This document shows, piece by piece, positions 52,616 to 61,650 of a DNA stretch of 64,000 bases. The stretch is taken from positions 27,002 to 91,001 of the forward strand of contig JAVKKH010000008.1 in NCBI GenBank assembly GCA_031296405.1. The letters are read 5' to 3'. The position numbers and the translations under genes were made by a program. Under the pieces are notes generated by a model that saw only the letters and a program-made list of their open reading frames with translations, did no database searches and was not told the origin of the DNA. This DNA is from Candidatus Tepidifontimicrobium thermophilum. GTDB taxonomy: Bacteria > Sysuimicrobiota > Sysuimicrobiia > Sysuimicrobiales > Sysuimicrobiaceae. Position 1 is the first letter of the stretch. Each line of letters opens with the position of its first letter.

Positions 52616-53755
52616 TCAAGCCAGCAGGTTGCGGGCGATCACCAGCCTCTGGATCTCCGACGTGCCTTCGTAGATCTCGGTGATCTTCGCGTCCCGGAAG
52701 TACCGCTCCACCGGGTAGTCCTTGATGTACCCGTAGCCTCCGAAGATCTGCACGGCCTGGTGGGCCGCGAACATGGCCGTCTCCGAGGCGAACAGCTTGG
52801 CCATGGACGCTTCCGCGGTACACCGCCTCCCCTGGTCCCGCAGCCAGGCGGCCCGCAGGGTCAGCAGCCTCGCCGCGTCAATCCGGGTGGCCATGTCCGC
52901 GATCTTCCACTGGATGGCCTGGAACTCCGCGATGGGCCGGCCGAACTGACGGCGCTCCCGGGCGTAGGCGACGCTCTCCTCCAGGGCCGCCCGGGCGATG
53001 CCCACCGCCTGCGCGGCGATGCCGATCCGGCCCCCGTCCAGGGTCGAGAGGGCCACCTTGAACCCCTCTCCCCGAGCTCCCAGCAGGTTGTCCCGGGGGA
53101 CCCGGCAGTCCTGCAGCAGCACTTCACAGGTGGAGGACGCTAGCAGGCCCATCTTGCGCTCCACCTTGCCCACGGAGATCCCCGGGTGGTCCCGCTCCAC
53201 GATGAACGCGGAAATCCCCCGCGGCCCGGCTTCCGGCTCCGTGCGGGCGTACACGATGAACACCCACGCCTCCCGGGCGTTCGTTACGAACACCTTGGTC
53301 CCGTTGAGGATCCAACCGTCCCCATCCAGCCGCGCGGTGGTCTGCAGGGAGGCCGCGTCCGAGCCCGCCTGGGGTTCCGTGAGGCAGTAGCAGCCGATCT
53401 CCCGCCCCGAAGCCAGCACCGGCAGGTAGCGGCGCTTCTGCTCCTCGGTGCCGTAGCGCAGGATGGGGTCGCAGACCAGGGAGTTGTTCACGGACATGAT
53501 GGCCGCGGTGGACGCACACGCCCGCGCCACTTCCTCCATGGCCAGCACGTATGCCACGTTGTCCATGCCCGCGCCCCCGTACTCCTCCGGCACCATCACC
53601 CCCATCAATCCCAGCTCCGCCAGACCCCGGACGATCGCCGCGGGGAATCTGTGTTCGGCGTCGAGCTGCGAGGCCACGGGGAGGATTTCCCGGGTGGCGA
53701 AGTCGCGCGCGGTCTGCTGGACCAGGCGGTGCTCCTCGCTGAGGGCGAAGTCCAT
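52616..53755 (-). CDS. Short-chain-type acyl-CoA dehydrogenase
   Basis: A 379-residue flavin dehydrogenase: [50 protein letters not shown] and [20 protein letters not shown]. The segment [18 protein letters not shown] carries the catalytic Glu at the short/medium-chain position. Isovaleryl-CoA dehydrogenase has its Glu elsewhere and Gly here, so despite the neighbouring leucine genes this is more likely a butyryl/isobutyryl/2-methylbutyryl-CoA enzyme. GGAGGCCGT precedes the ATG. First gene of the etfBA-mutase operon. Confidence 0.93.
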   Translation of the reverse strand: MDFALSEEHRLVQQTARDFATREILPVASQLDAEHRFPAAIVRGLAELGLMGVMVPEEYGGAGMDNVAYVLAMEEVARACASTAAIMSVNNSLVCDPILRYGTEEQKRRYLPVLASGREIGCYCLTEPQAGSDAASLQTTARLDGDGWILNGTKVFVTNAREAWVFIVYARTEPEAGPRGISAFIVERDHPGISVGKVERKMGLLASSTCEVLLQDCRVPRDNLLGARGEGFKVALSTLDGGRIGIAAQAVGIARAALEESVAYARERRQFGRPIAEFQAIQWKIADMATRIDAARLLTLRAAWLRDQGRRCTAEASMAKLFASETAMFAAHQAVQIFGGYGYIKDYPVERYFRDAKITEIYEGTSEIQRLVIARNLLA

Positions 53756-53784
53756 ACGGCCTCCGACACCCGGAATCCGTGCCC

Positions 53785-53813
53785 ATGGTAGCGTCCCGCC
53801 CTGCCGGCGGCAA
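53785..53813 (-). promoter_or_regulatory. Promoter for the acyl-CoA dehydrogenase operon
   Basis: Minus-strand TTGCCG (53808-53813), 17 bases, TACCAT (53785-53790), placed 30 bases before the ATG. The divergent plus-strand carboxylase operon must use a promoter in the same 112-base gap; TGTAAC near 53853 is the only A/T-rich candidate and has no good -35. Confidence 0.5.
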
Positions 53814-53867
53814 CCGACGCGCAGGGAAAGGCCACCCACGCGGTGTAACCGTCCGGAGGGTGAGGTC

Positions 53868-55475
53868 GTGGAGCGCATCCGGTCGCAGGTCCGGACCGAC
53901 AGCGAGACCTTCCGGGAGAACGAGGCCTACCACCGGGCCCTGGCCCGGGAGCTGCGGGAACGGCTGGAGCAGGTGCGCCGGGGCGGGGGCGAGCGGGCCC
54001 AGCGCCGGCAACGGGAGCTCGGGAAGATGACCGCACGGGAGCGCATCGACCACCTGCTGGACCCGGGCTCCCCGTTCCTCGAGCTGTGCCCCCTGGCTGC
54101 CTGGGGGATGTACGACGGGGAAGCTCCCAGCGCGGGCATCGTCACGGGGATCGGCCGAGTGAGCGGGGTGGAGTGCGTGATCGTCGCCAACGACGCCACC
54201 GTCAAGGGCGGGACCTACTTCCCCATGACGGTCAAGAAGCACCTGCGGGCCCAGGAGGTCGCGCTGCAGAACCGCCTGCCCTGCATCTACTTGGTGGACT
54301 CCGGCGGCGCCTACCTGCCCCTGCAGGCGGAGGTGTTTCCCGACCGAGACCACTTCGGCCGGATCTTCTACAACCAGGCCCGCATGAGCGCCCTCGGGAT
54401 CCCCCAGATCGCCGCGGTGATGGGCTCCTGCACCGCGGGAGGCGCCTACGTGCCCGCGATGAGCGACGAGGCGGTGATCGTGCGCGGTACGGGCACCATC
54501 TTCCTGGGCGGCCCGCCCCTGGTGAAGGCCGCCACCGGGGAGGACGTGACCGCGGAGGAGCTTGGAGGAGCCGACGTGCACGCCCGCCGCTCTGGGGTGG
54601 TGGACCACTACGCGGAGTCCGACGAGCACGCCCTGCAGATCGTCCGCCGGATCGTGGCCACCCTGAACCGTCGGAAGACCGTGGAACTGGACGTCACCGA
54701 GCCGGAGGCCCCCTACTACGACCCCGAAGAGCTGTACGGGGTCCTCCCCCGGGACCTGCGCCAGCCCTACGACGTCCGGGAGGTGATCGCCCGGCTGGTG
54801 GACGGCAGCCGGTTCGCGGAGTTCAAGGCCCTGTACGGCACCACCCTGGTCTGCGGCTTCGCCCGTATCCACGGCATGCTGGTGGGGATCGTGGCCAACA
54901 ACGGCGTCCTGTTCGTGGACAGCGCGGAAAAGGGCGCCCACTTCATCGAGCTGTGCGGGCAGCGGCGCGTGCCCATCGTCTTCCTGCAGAACATCACCGG
55001 GTTCATCGTGGGCCGCCAGTACGAGGCCGCGGGCATCGCCCGTGCGGGCGCCAAGATGGTCCACGCGGTAGCCACCAGCAACGTGCCGAAGTTCACCGTG
55101 ATCATCGGTGGGTCGTACGGGGCGGGCAACTACGCCATGTGCGGCCGCGCCTACGAACCCCGCTTCCTCTGGATGTGGCCCAACGCCCGCATCAACGTCA
55201 TGGGCCCCGAACAGGCCGCGGGGGTCCTGGTGACCGTCAAACGGGACCAGCTGGCCCGGGAGGGCAAGACCCTCTCCGACGAGGAGGCCGAGGCCATCGC
55301 CCGTCCCATCCTGGACAAATACGAGCGGGAGGGCAACCCGTACTACAGCACCGCCCGTCTGTGGGACGACGGGATCCTGGACCCGCCCACCACCCGGGAC
55401 GTCCTGGGGCTGGCCCTGTCGGCGGCGCTCAACGCCCCCATCGAACCCATGAAGCCGGGCGTGTTCCGCATGTAG
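53868..55475 (+). CDS. mccB: Acyl-CoA carboxylase carboxyltransferase (methylcrotonyl-CoA type)
   Basis: A 535-residue carboxyltransferase. N-terminal half: [60 protein letters not shown] and [18 protein letters not shown]-terminal half: [37 protein letters not shown] and [20 protein letters not shown]. The [14 protein letters not shown] and [10 protein letters not shown] forms are those of methylcrotonyl-CoA carboxylase. It moves carboxyl from biotin to 3-methylcrotonyl-CoA. GTG at 53868 follows GGAGGGTGAGGTC. First gene of a five-gene operon. Confidence 0.93.
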   Translation: MERIRSQVRTDSETFRENEAYHRALARELRERLEQVRRGGGERAQRRQRELGKMTARERIDHLLDPGSPFLELCPLAAWGMYDGEAPSAGIVTGIGRVSGVECVIVANDATVKGGTYFPMTVKKHLRAQEVALQNRLPCIYLVDSGGAYLPLQAEVFPDRDHFGRIFYNQARMSALGIPQIAAVMGSCTAGGAYVPAMSDEAVIVRGTGTIFLGGPPLVKAATGEDVTAEELGGADVHARRSGVVDHYAESDEHALQIVRRIVATLNRRKTVELDVTEPEAPYYDPEELYGVLPRDLRQPYDVREVIARLVDGSRFAEFKALYGTTLVCGFARIHGMLVGIVANNGVLFVDSAEKGAHFIELCGQRRVPIVFLQNITGFIVGRQYEAAGIARAGAKMVHAVATSNVPKFTVIIGGSYGAGNYAMCGRAYEPRFLWMWPNARINVMGPEQAAGVLVTVKRDQLAREGKTLSDEEAEAIARPILDKYEREGNPYYSTARLWDDGILDPPTTRDVLGLALSAALNAPIEPMKPGVFRM

Positions 55476-55477
55476 CG

Positions 55478-56254
55478 ATGGCGGACGTCCTGCAGGTGCG
55501 GCAAACCGGTGGCCGGCTGGACGTGGTCCTGAACCGGCCCCAGGTGCACAACGCCCTGAACCCGGAGCTGCTGGCGGCGCTCGTGGAAGCGTTCCGGGAC
55601 GCCGCGGCTCGGCCCGACGTCCGTTACGTGGTGGTGTCCGGGGAAGGGCCCTCGTTCTGCGCGGGCGCGGACCTCGCGTGGATGCGCCAGGCTGCCTCCG
55701 CCTCCTTCGAGGAGAACTGCGAGGACGCCGCCCGCGTGTTCCGCATGCTGGAGGCGGTGGCCCACTGCCCCAAGCCGGTGGTGGCGCGGGTGCACGGGCC
55801 GGCCCTCGGCGGCGGCGTGGGCCTGGTGGCCGCCTGCGACCTGGCCGTGGCCACCCCCAACGCCACCTTCGGGCTCACAGAGGTGAGGCTCGGCCTGGTG
55901 CCCGCCATGATCCTTCCTTTTCTGCTGCGCAGGGTGCACCCCTCCGGCCTGGCGTGGGCGATCCTCACGGGCAGCCGGTTCCCTGCCACGAGGGCCCTCG
56001 AGATCGGCCTCGTGCACGCGGTGAGCGACCAGCCGGACGCGGTGGTCTCCGAGTGGGGCGAAGCGTTGCTGGCCGCAGGCCCGCAGGCCCTAGCGGAGGC
56101 CAAGCGCCTCCTGCGGACCCTCCCCCGGCTCTCCTGGGAACAGGCCCGCGACGAGGCGGTCCGGACCATCGCCGCGGCCCGGGTGGGACCGGAGGGGCAG
56201 GAGGGCATGCGGGCGTTTCTCGAGCGGCGCAAGCCCGCGTGGACCAAGCCGTGA
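55478..56254 (+). CDS. Enoyl-CoA hydratase, probable methylglutaconyl-CoA hydratase
   Basis: A 258-residue crotonase. LNRPQVHNALNPELLAALVE, SFCAGADLAWM (oxyanion loop) and VHGPALGGGVGLVAACDLAVA, then FGLTEVRLGLVPA with the catalytic Glu region. GLVPAMILPFLLRRV matches AUH/LiuC-type hydratases that add water to 3-methylglutaconyl-CoA, consistent with its place between carboxylase subunits. ATG two bases after the mccB stop; no separate ribosome binding site. Confidence 0.88.
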   Translation: MADVLQVRQTGGRLDVVLNRPQVHNALNPELLAALVEAFRDAAARPDVRYVVVSGEGPSFCAGADLAWMRQAASASFEENCEDAARVFRMLEAVAHCPKPVVARVHGPALGGGVGLVAACDLAVATPNATFGLTEVRLGLVPAMILPFLLRRVHPSGLAWAILTGSRFPATRALEIGLVHAVSDQPDAVVSEWGEALLAAGPQALAEAKRLLRTLPRLSWEQARDEAVRTIAAARVGPEGQEGMRAFLERRKPAWTKP

Positions 56255-57741
56255 CCACAGCACCTCCCTTCTCGAAGGTGCTGGTGGCCAACCGCGGGGA
56301 GATCGCGGTGCGGGTCATCCGCGCCTGCCGCGAGCTGGGAGTCCGCACCGTGGCGGTGTACTCCGAGGCAGACCGCCACTCCCCCCACGTGCTCCTGGCG
56401 GACGAGGCCGTGTGCCTCGGGCCCGCGGAGCCGGAAGCCTCCTACCTCAACATCGGCCGCCTGGTGGACGCGGCGTGCGGCGCGGGTGCGGAGGCCGTCC
56501 ACCCGGGCTACGGGTTCCTGGCGGAAAACCCGGAGTTCGCGCGCGCGTGTGAGGAGGCTGGCCTGGTGTTCGTGGGTCCTCCCTCCCACGTGATCGCGGC
56601 TTTAGGCGACAAGGACCGCGCCCGCCGCCTCGCCGAGCGGCTGGGGATCCCCACGGTGCCCGGCCACCCCGCGGCGGACGACGACACACTGGAGCGCGCC
56701 GCCCGCGCCCTGGGATTCCCCGTGGTCCTGAAGGCCGCCGCAGGAGGCGGGGGCAGGGGCATGCGGGTGGTGACCGGCCCCGAGCGGTTCCGGGAGACCC
56801 TGGCCTCTGCCCGAAGGGAGGTGAAGGCGGCCTTCGGGGACGACGCGGTCCTGCTGGAAAAGTACCTGGACCGGCCGCGCCACGTGGAGGTGCAGATCGT
56901 CGCGGACCGGTACGGCACCGTGGTGCACCTGGGTGAGCGCGACTGCAGCGTCCAGCGCAGGCACCAGAAGATCGTGGAGGAGTCGCCCTCGCCCGCGGTG
57001 GACCCGCACCTGCGGAGGCGGCTTGGGGAGGCGGCACTGCGGCTGGCCCGGGAGGCCGGGTACGTGAACGCGGGGACGGTGGAGTTCCTGCTGGACCGGG
57101 AGGGCCGCTTCTACTTCCTCGAGGCCAACACCCGCCTGCAGGTGGAGCACCCCGTGACGGAGCTGGTGGCGGGTGTAGACCTCGTGCACCTGCAGCTTCA
57201 GGTGGCCGCAGGGAGACGCCTATCCCTACGCCAGGAGGACGTGGTGTGGCGGGGCCACGCGGTGGAAGCCCGTGTGTACGCGGAGGACCCCGAGCGCGGA
57301 TTCGCGCCTTCGCCTGGCCGCATCCTGCTCCTGAGGGAACCGCACCTTCCCGGCGTCCGCGTGGATTCCGGCGTCCAGGAAGGACAGGAGGTCCCGGTGC
57401 ACTACGACCCCATCCTGTCGAAGGTGGTGGCGTGGGCTCCGGACCGGCCCACAGCGGTCGCCCGCTTGGCCCACGCCCTGCAGGAGTACGTGCTGCTGGG
57501 TCCCCGGACCAACCTGGGCTTCCTCCTGGACCTGGTCACGCACCCCGCCTTTCTGGCCGGAGAAGTGTCCACTCAGTTCGTGGAGGACCAGCTGGCCGCC
57601 TGGCAGGCCCCGGACCCTCCGCCGGAGGCCGTGGCCCTGGCCGCCGCGCTGCTGGCCCAGGAACCCCGGGGCCCGGCACCCGTGGCTAGTGCCCGCGCGC
57701 CCGATCCCTGGGAACGCCTTGCGGGCGCACGGCTTCCGTGA
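56251..57741 (+). CDS. mccA: Acyl-CoA carboxylase biotin carboxylase subunit
   Basis: A 496-residue ATP-grasp biotin carboxylase: FSKVLVANRGEIAVRVIRAC, VHPGYGFLAENPEFARACEE, the Gly-rich ATP loop KAAAGGGGRGMRVV, ERDCSVQRRHQKIVEE and FLEANTRLQVEHPVTE. The C-terminal 45 residues are Ala/Pro rich. It lacks the biotin carrier domain of one-piece MccA; that is the next gene. GTG overlaps the hydratase stop (GTGA). Confidence 0.93.
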   Translation: MTTAPPFSKVLVANRGEIAVRVIRACRELGVRTVAVYSEADRHSPHVLLADEAVCLGPAEPEASYLNIGRLVDAACGAGAEAVHPGYGFLAENPEFARACEEAGLVFVGPPSHVIAALGDKDRARRLAERLGIPTVPGHPAADDDTLERAARALGFPVVLKAAAGGGGRGMRVVTGPERFRETLASARREVKAAFGDDAVLLEKYLDRPRHVEVQIVADRYGTVVHLGERDCSVQRRHQKIVEESPSPAVDPHLRRRLGEAALRLAREAGYVNAGTVEFLLDREGRFYFLEANTRLQVEHPVTELVAGVDLVHLQLQVAAGRRLSLRQEDVVWRGHAVEARVYAEDPERGFAPSPGRILLLREPHLPGVRVDSGVQEGQEVPVHYDPILSKVVAWAPDRPTAVARLAHALQEYVLLGPRTNLGFLLDLVTHPAFLAGEVSTQFVEDQLAAWQAPDPPPEAVALAAALLAQEPRGPAPVASARAPDPWERLAGARLP

Positions 57742-58232
57742 GCGTGCGAGTGTACCTTCTCTGCAAGGGACGGCAGGTCCCGGTAGAGGTCCGGGGCTCA
57801 GGCGACGGCTATGCGGTGCGCGTGGGGGGGCGGGAGCTGCGGGTGGGGTGGCAGGAGCTGAGCCCGGGCGTGGCGGAGGCGACGGTGGAGGGCGTGCGGC
57901 TGCGGTTCTGCTACGCTCGACAGGGTGACGCGCTCCAACTGCACCTGGCCGGACGCGTGTACACTTTCACGCGAACGCGGGAGGAAGTCGAAGCGCGCGG
58001 CGCAAAACCGGAGCAGGACGTGCGGGCACCCATGCCGGGCCTGCTGACGCGGGTGCTGGTGGAACCCGGTCAGGTGGTGGCAGCCGGCCAGCCTCTCTAC
58101 GTGGTGGAGGCGATGAAGATGGAGACCGTGGTCCGCGCAGCCCGCCCCGCCCGGGTGTTGAGGGTCCTGGCCCGCGAGGGGGAGCAGGTGGAGGGCGGCG
58201 CGGTGGTGGTCGAGCTGGAGGAGGGCGCGTGA
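57738..58232 (+). CDS. Biotin carboxyl carrier protein
   Basis: A 164-residue protein. The C-terminal biotinyl domain has VRAPMPGLLTRVLVEPGQVV and VVEAMKMETVV, with K127 as biotin site. The N-terminal 90 residues form a strand-rich region like the BT domain that links carrier and carboxylase in MCC/PCC. GTG overlaps the biotin carboxylase stop and its own stop overlaps the next GTG, so expression is tightly coupled. Confidence 0.92.
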   Translation: MSVRVYLLCKGRQVPVEVRGSGDGYAVRVGGRELRVGWQELSPGVAEATVEGVRLRFCYARQGDALQLHLAGRVYTFTRTREEVEARGAKPEQDVRAPMPGLLTRVLVEPGQVVAAGQPLYVVEAMKMETVVRAARPARVLRVLAREGEQVEGGAVVVELEEGA

Positions 58233-59146
58233 TCCCCCTGGACCGCGTGCCGCACTCGGTGCGCCTGGTGGAGGTGGGCCCTCGGGACGGCCTTCAGAAC
58301 GAGCCGGAACGGGTCCCCACGGAAGCCAAGGTGGCCTTCGTGGAAGCCCTGGCGGACGCGGGACTGCGGTGGATCGAGGTGGGTTCGTTCGTGAGGCCCG
58401 ACCGGGTTCCCCAGATGGCAGACACCGAGGAGGTGTTTCGGCGTCTGCGGCTGCGGGAGGGCGTCACGTACCTGGCCCTGGTCCCCAACCTGCGCGGCCT
58501 GGAGCGGGCTGCCAGCTGCGGGGTACAGGCGGTGGCGGTGTTCACCGCGGCCACGGACGCCTTCGCGCAGGCCAACCTCGGGACCACCGTGGAGGCGTCC
58601 CTGCGCACCTACCGGGAGGTGGTCCGGCGGGCGCAGGAAGCGGGCCTCCTCGTGCGGGGCTACGTGTCGGTGGCGTGGTGGTGTCCGTACAGCGGGCGGA
58701 CGGATCCTCAGCGCGTGCGCGCGGTAACCCTGGACCTGCTGGACATGGGCTGCGCGGACGTCGGGGTCGCGGACACCGTGGGCGCCGCCACACCCAGGGA
58801 AGTCCAGGAGCTGCTGGCCCTCCTGCTGCGCGACGTCCCTCCGGAACGCGTGGGCGTTCACTTCCACGACACGCGCGGCACGGGCGTCGCCAACGTCCTC
58901 GCAAGCCTCGAGATGGGGATTTCCACCGTGGACGCCTCCGCGGGCGGTCTGGGAGGTTGCCCGTTCGCGCCCGGGGCGCTGGGCAACGTGGCCACGGAGG
59001 ACGTGGTGTACATGCTGCACGGCATGGGCGTGGACACAGGAGTGGACCTGGAAAAGCTCCGCTCCGCCAGCCGGCTCCTGGAGGCATGTCTAGCCCGCCG
59101 GCTGCCCTCCCGGTACCTGCAGGCCGGACCCCTCCCCACGCGGTAA
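58229..59146 (+). CDS. Hydroxymethylglutaryl-CoA lyase
   Basis: A 305-residue TIM-barrel lyase giving acetyl-CoA and acetoacetate, the last leucine step. RLVEVGPRDGLQNE at the start holds catalytic Arg/Asp; VGVHFHDTRGTGVANVLASL provides metal His ligands; SAGGLGGCPFAPGALGNVAT carries the active-site Cys. GTG overlaps the carrier-protein stop. End of the leucine operon; 123 bases follow before the respiratory cluster. Confidence 0.94.
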   Translation: MIPLDRVPHSVRLVEVGPRDGLQNEPERVPTEAKVAFVEALADAGLRWIEVGSFVRPDRVPQMADTEEVFRRLRLREGVTYLALVPNLRGLERAASCGVQAVAVFTAATDAFAQANLGTTVEASLRTYREVVRRAQEAGLLVRGYVSVAWWCPYSGRTDPQRVRAVTLDLLDMGCADVGVADTVGAATPREVQELLALLLRDVPPERVGVHFHDTRGTGVANVLASLEMGISTVDASAGGLGGCPFAPGALGNVATEDVVYMLHGMGVDTGVDLEKLRSASRLLEACLARRLPSRYLQAGPLPTR

Positions 59147-59269
59147 AGGCTGCTGACTCCGGTCATCGGGCCGGTGGCCGATGGTCACCTTACCTTCTCC
59201 GCCGCAGCTTCGAAGCGGGAAAACACGATAAAGCGGATGCCTTGACTCCGCTTTCGGGAGGTGCTGGCG

Positions 59270-59404
59270 GTGGGCAACCGTAACGGCCCGTGGGTGCGCA
59301 TCGCGGACAACATCTGGTTCTGGCTGGTGGCGAGCAACGTCTTCTTCTTCGTGGTGTACCTCGTCTGGGGCGCGTGGGACGTCCTGCGCGTCCCGTCCCG
59401 CTAG
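59270..59404 (+). CDS. 44-residue one-helix protein, probable small oxidase subunit (IIa-like)
   Basis: A 44-residue frame, MGNRNGPWVRIADNIWFWLV at the start, then ASNVFFFVVYLVWGAWDVLR. One membrane helix with aromatic ends. GGGAGG lies eight bases before the GTG. It precedes the CuA subunit II gene by ten bases, the same position as the 34-residue subunit IIa (CbaD) of ba3-type oxidases in Thermus. Sequence identity to CbaD is not evident; assignment rests on size, topology and position. The 123-base gap upstream shows only weak A/T patches (GATAAA at 59227). Confidence 0.6.
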   Translation: MGNRNGPWVRIADNIWFWLVASNVFFFVVYLVWGAWDVLRVPSR

Positions 59405-59414
59405 GAGGCCGGCC

Positions 59415-59939
59415 ATGGCGCCCGGCGCGTGGTGGGAGGAGCCCGTCCACCCCCTGGAACGGGCCTGGGTCGGGATCGCGGCCCTCGTCGCGGTGGTCTT
59501 CTTCTCGGCCATGATGCTGGTCTGGCACGCGCTGGGCCAGCAGAACGTCCGCGGCCGCGCCTACCGCGTGGATCCCAAGGCCTACCAGACCGAGGTGGAG
59601 CGCTTCGTCCAGCAGTACAGGGTGGGTGAGGAGGCGGGGCAGCCCGTGGTGGCTCCTCCCCCCGGGAGCGACGTGTACATGCTGGCGCAGCGCTTCCGCT
59701 TCTACCCCATCCTCCGGCTGAAGGCGGGCGAGCGCTACGTGCTGCACGTGGCCAGCATCGACTACCTGCACGGGTTCAGCATCACCCAGCCCCACGTGTG
59801 GAACCTGCAGCTCTACCCCGGCTACGAGTGGGTGATCCCCTTCACCCCTCGCGAGCCCGGTACGTTCCACATGGCCTGCAACGACTTCTGCGGCGTGGGC
59901 CACGAGATGATGCTCGGGAAGATCGTGGTGGAGAGGTGA
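59415..59939 (+). CDS. Heme-copper reductase subunit II with CuA site
   Basis: A 174-residue subunit II of the short B-family (ba3-like) type. One N-terminal membrane helix (about 20-38), then a cupredoxin domain. CuA ligands are all visible: H119 in DYLHGFSI, and C155, C159, H163, M166 in ACNDFCGVGHEMML. It accepts electrons from cytochrome c or a cupredoxin. An AGGAGG site overlaps the stop of the small upstream gene. Partner subunit I starts four bases after its stop. Confidence 0.9.
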   Translation: MAPGAWWEEPVHPLERAWVGIAALVAVVFFSAMMLVWHALGQQNVRGRAYRVDPKAYQTEVERFVQQYRVGEEAGQPVVAPPPGSDVYMLAQRFRFYPILRLKAGERYVLHVASIDYLHGFSITQPHVWNLQLYPGYEWVIPFTPREPGTFHMACNDFCGVGHEMMLGKIVVER

Positions 59940-59943
59940 CGCC

Positions 59944-61647
59944 ATGGCGCAGTCCGCGGAAGCCCGTACCTGCCCGGTGACCGGGTTCCGGGTCCACCGG
60001 GCCGCAGAGGACCTGGTGAAGGCCAACGCGGTGGCCGCGGTGGTGGCACTGCTGCTCGGCGGCCTGGCCGCCATCGTGGTCCTGTTCACCCGTTGGATGG
60101 GAGCGTTCCCGCCGGAAACTTTCTACCAGTACCTCGCCCTGCACGCCTGGAACCTGCTGATCTTCTGGATCATCTTCTTCGAGATCGCGCTGCTGCACTT
60201 CGCGGGCAGCATCATGCTGAATACCCGGCCCGCCAGCCCCACAGCGGGCTGGCTGGCTTTCGCCCTCATGGTGCTGGGGGCGCTGATGGTGGAACGCGCG
60301 ATCCTCACCAACCCCCTGAACCACCTGTCCTTCCAGCCCTACCCGCCCCTGCGGGGCACGCCGGACTTCTACTTGGGGACCATCCTGTTCGCGGGGGGTG
60401 CCCTGCTGGGAGTGGGGGTGTTCTTCGCCACGGTGCACAGGGCGTACCGGGAGGGCACCCACACGGGCCCGCTGCCCCTGGTGGTGTTCGGCGCCTTCGT
60501 AGCCGCGGTCCTGGCGGTGGCCACGCTCCTGGTCGGGGCCCTGGTGTTCGTGCCCGCCTTCCTGTGGTCGGCGGGGATCCTGCCCGAGTTGAACCCGTTC
60601 CTGTGGAAGGTCGCCTACTGGGGCTTCGGCCACCCCTCCCAGCAGATCAACCTCGCCGCCACCATCACGGTCTGGTACCTGCTTTCCCAGTTGACCGTGG
60701 GCGGCCGCACACCCAGCGAGAAGGTGTCCCGGGCCGCCTTCGTCCTGTACCTGGTGGCCATCAACCTCGGTAGCGCCCACCACCTGCAGACCGAGCCCAG
60801 CGGGGCCCTGTCGGTGGGCTGGAAGTGGATCAACACCGGCTACCTCATGCACCTGGCGGTCCTGGGGAGCATGATCCACGCCTTCGCGGTCCCGGGAAGC
60901 GTGGAGGTGGGCCAGCGGCTGCGGGGCTACAGCCGGGGCCTGTTCGACTGGTTGGTGCGCGGCCCGTGGCACAATCCCGCCTTCTCCAGCCTGGTCCTCT
61001 CCGTGGCCCTGTTCGGCTTTCTGGGCGGTACCACGGGTGTGATCGCGGGGACCGAGCAGCTGAACATGAAGTGGCACAACACCACCGCCATCATGGGGCA
61101 CTTCCACGGGGTCGTGGTGGCCGGCACCACCCTGGCCTTCATGGGGATCACGTGGTACGTCCTGCCCCTTATCTTCCGGCGCCGCGTGGTGGGCGAACGC
61201 TGGGCCCGCTGGCAGCCGTGGCTGTTCGGGATCGGCGTGGGTCTGCTGGTGCTGGCCTTCCTGCAGCTCGGCGTCCGGTACGGCCTGCCGCGCAAACAGC
61301 CCGACATCTTCCGGTTCCGGGGGCTGCCCCTGGCCTTCCAGTGGCCGACGGAGGTGTACGCCCTGCTGACCGTGGCGGGGATCGGCGGGCTGCTGGCGCT
61401 TGTGGGCGGTGCGCTGTTCGTGGCCCTGGTGGTGGCCACGGTGCTGTTCGGCAAGCGCCTCACGGACGACGAGCTGCGGCGGGAGTACGCCGTGCCGGCC
61501 GCTGCGGGCAACCCGGGCCGCAGCGCGAAGGAACTGCCCGCGGTGCCCGGCACCTTCGTGCTGTGCCTGGTCTTCGCGGCCTTCTTCGTCCTCGTGTACC
61601 TGGGCAACTACTGGAACCTGTCCCGGGCCTGGCCCATCGGGGGCTAG
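59944..61647 (+). CDS. B-family heme-copper subunit I lacking the active-site Tyr (nitric oxide reductase-like)
   Basis: A 567-residue protein with about 13 membrane helices aligning with ba3-type subunit I. Low-spin heme ligands H67 (ALHAW) and H388, high-spin heme ligand H386 (MGHFHGVV), copper/iron ligands H230 (GFGHPSQQ) and H279/H280 (GSAHHLQTEP) are present. In oxygen reductases of this family the helix VI motif is GHPxVY, with Tyr crosslinked to the His; here that position is Q234. Oxygen reductases need the Tyr, whereas several NO reductases derived from this family lack it. Which NOR subgroup, if any, is inference. Part of a four-gene unit. Confidence 0.85.
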   Translation: MAQSAEARTCPVTGFRVHRAAEDLVKANAVAAVVALLLGGLAAIVVLFTRWMGAFPPETFYQYLALHAWNLLIFWIIFFEIALLHFAGSIMLNTRPASPTAGWLAFALMVLGALMVERAILTNPLNHLSFQPYPPLRGTPDFYLGTILFAGGALLGVGVFFATVHRAYREGTHTGPLPLVVFGAFVAAVLAVATLLVGALVFVPAFLWSAGILPELNPFLWKVAYWGFGHPSQQINLAATITVWYLLSQLTVGGRTPSEKVSRAAFVLYLVAINLGSAHHLQTEPSGALSVGWKWINTGYLMHLAVLGSMIHAFAVPGSVEVGQRLRGYSRGLFDWLVRGPWHNPAFSSLVLSVALFGFLGGTTGVIAGTEQLNMKWHNTTAIMGHFHGVVVAGTTLAFMGITWYVLPLIFRRRVVGERWARWQPWLFGIGVGLLVLAFLQLGVRYGLPRKQPDIFRFRGLPLAFQWPTEVYALLTVAGIGGLLALVGGALFVALVVATVLFGKRLTDDELRREYAVPAAAGNPGRSAKELPAVPGTFVLCLVFAAFFVLVYLGNYWNLSRAWPIGG

Positions 61648-61650
61648 AAA

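Noticed and set aside
52616..53755. Isovaleryl-CoA dehydrogenase, suggested by the adjacent leucine operon
   Set aside because: The C-terminal IYEGTSEIQ motif has the short/medium-chain catalytic Glu; isovaleryl-CoA dehydrogenases have Gly there. It is also on the opposite strand, with etfBA and the mutase.
59147..59269. FNR/CRP-type half sites and a promoter before the respiratory cluster
   Set aside because: TTGAC at 59242-59246 has no GTCAA partner at proper spacing, and GATAAA at 59227 has no matching -35. I see no supportable regulatory site.
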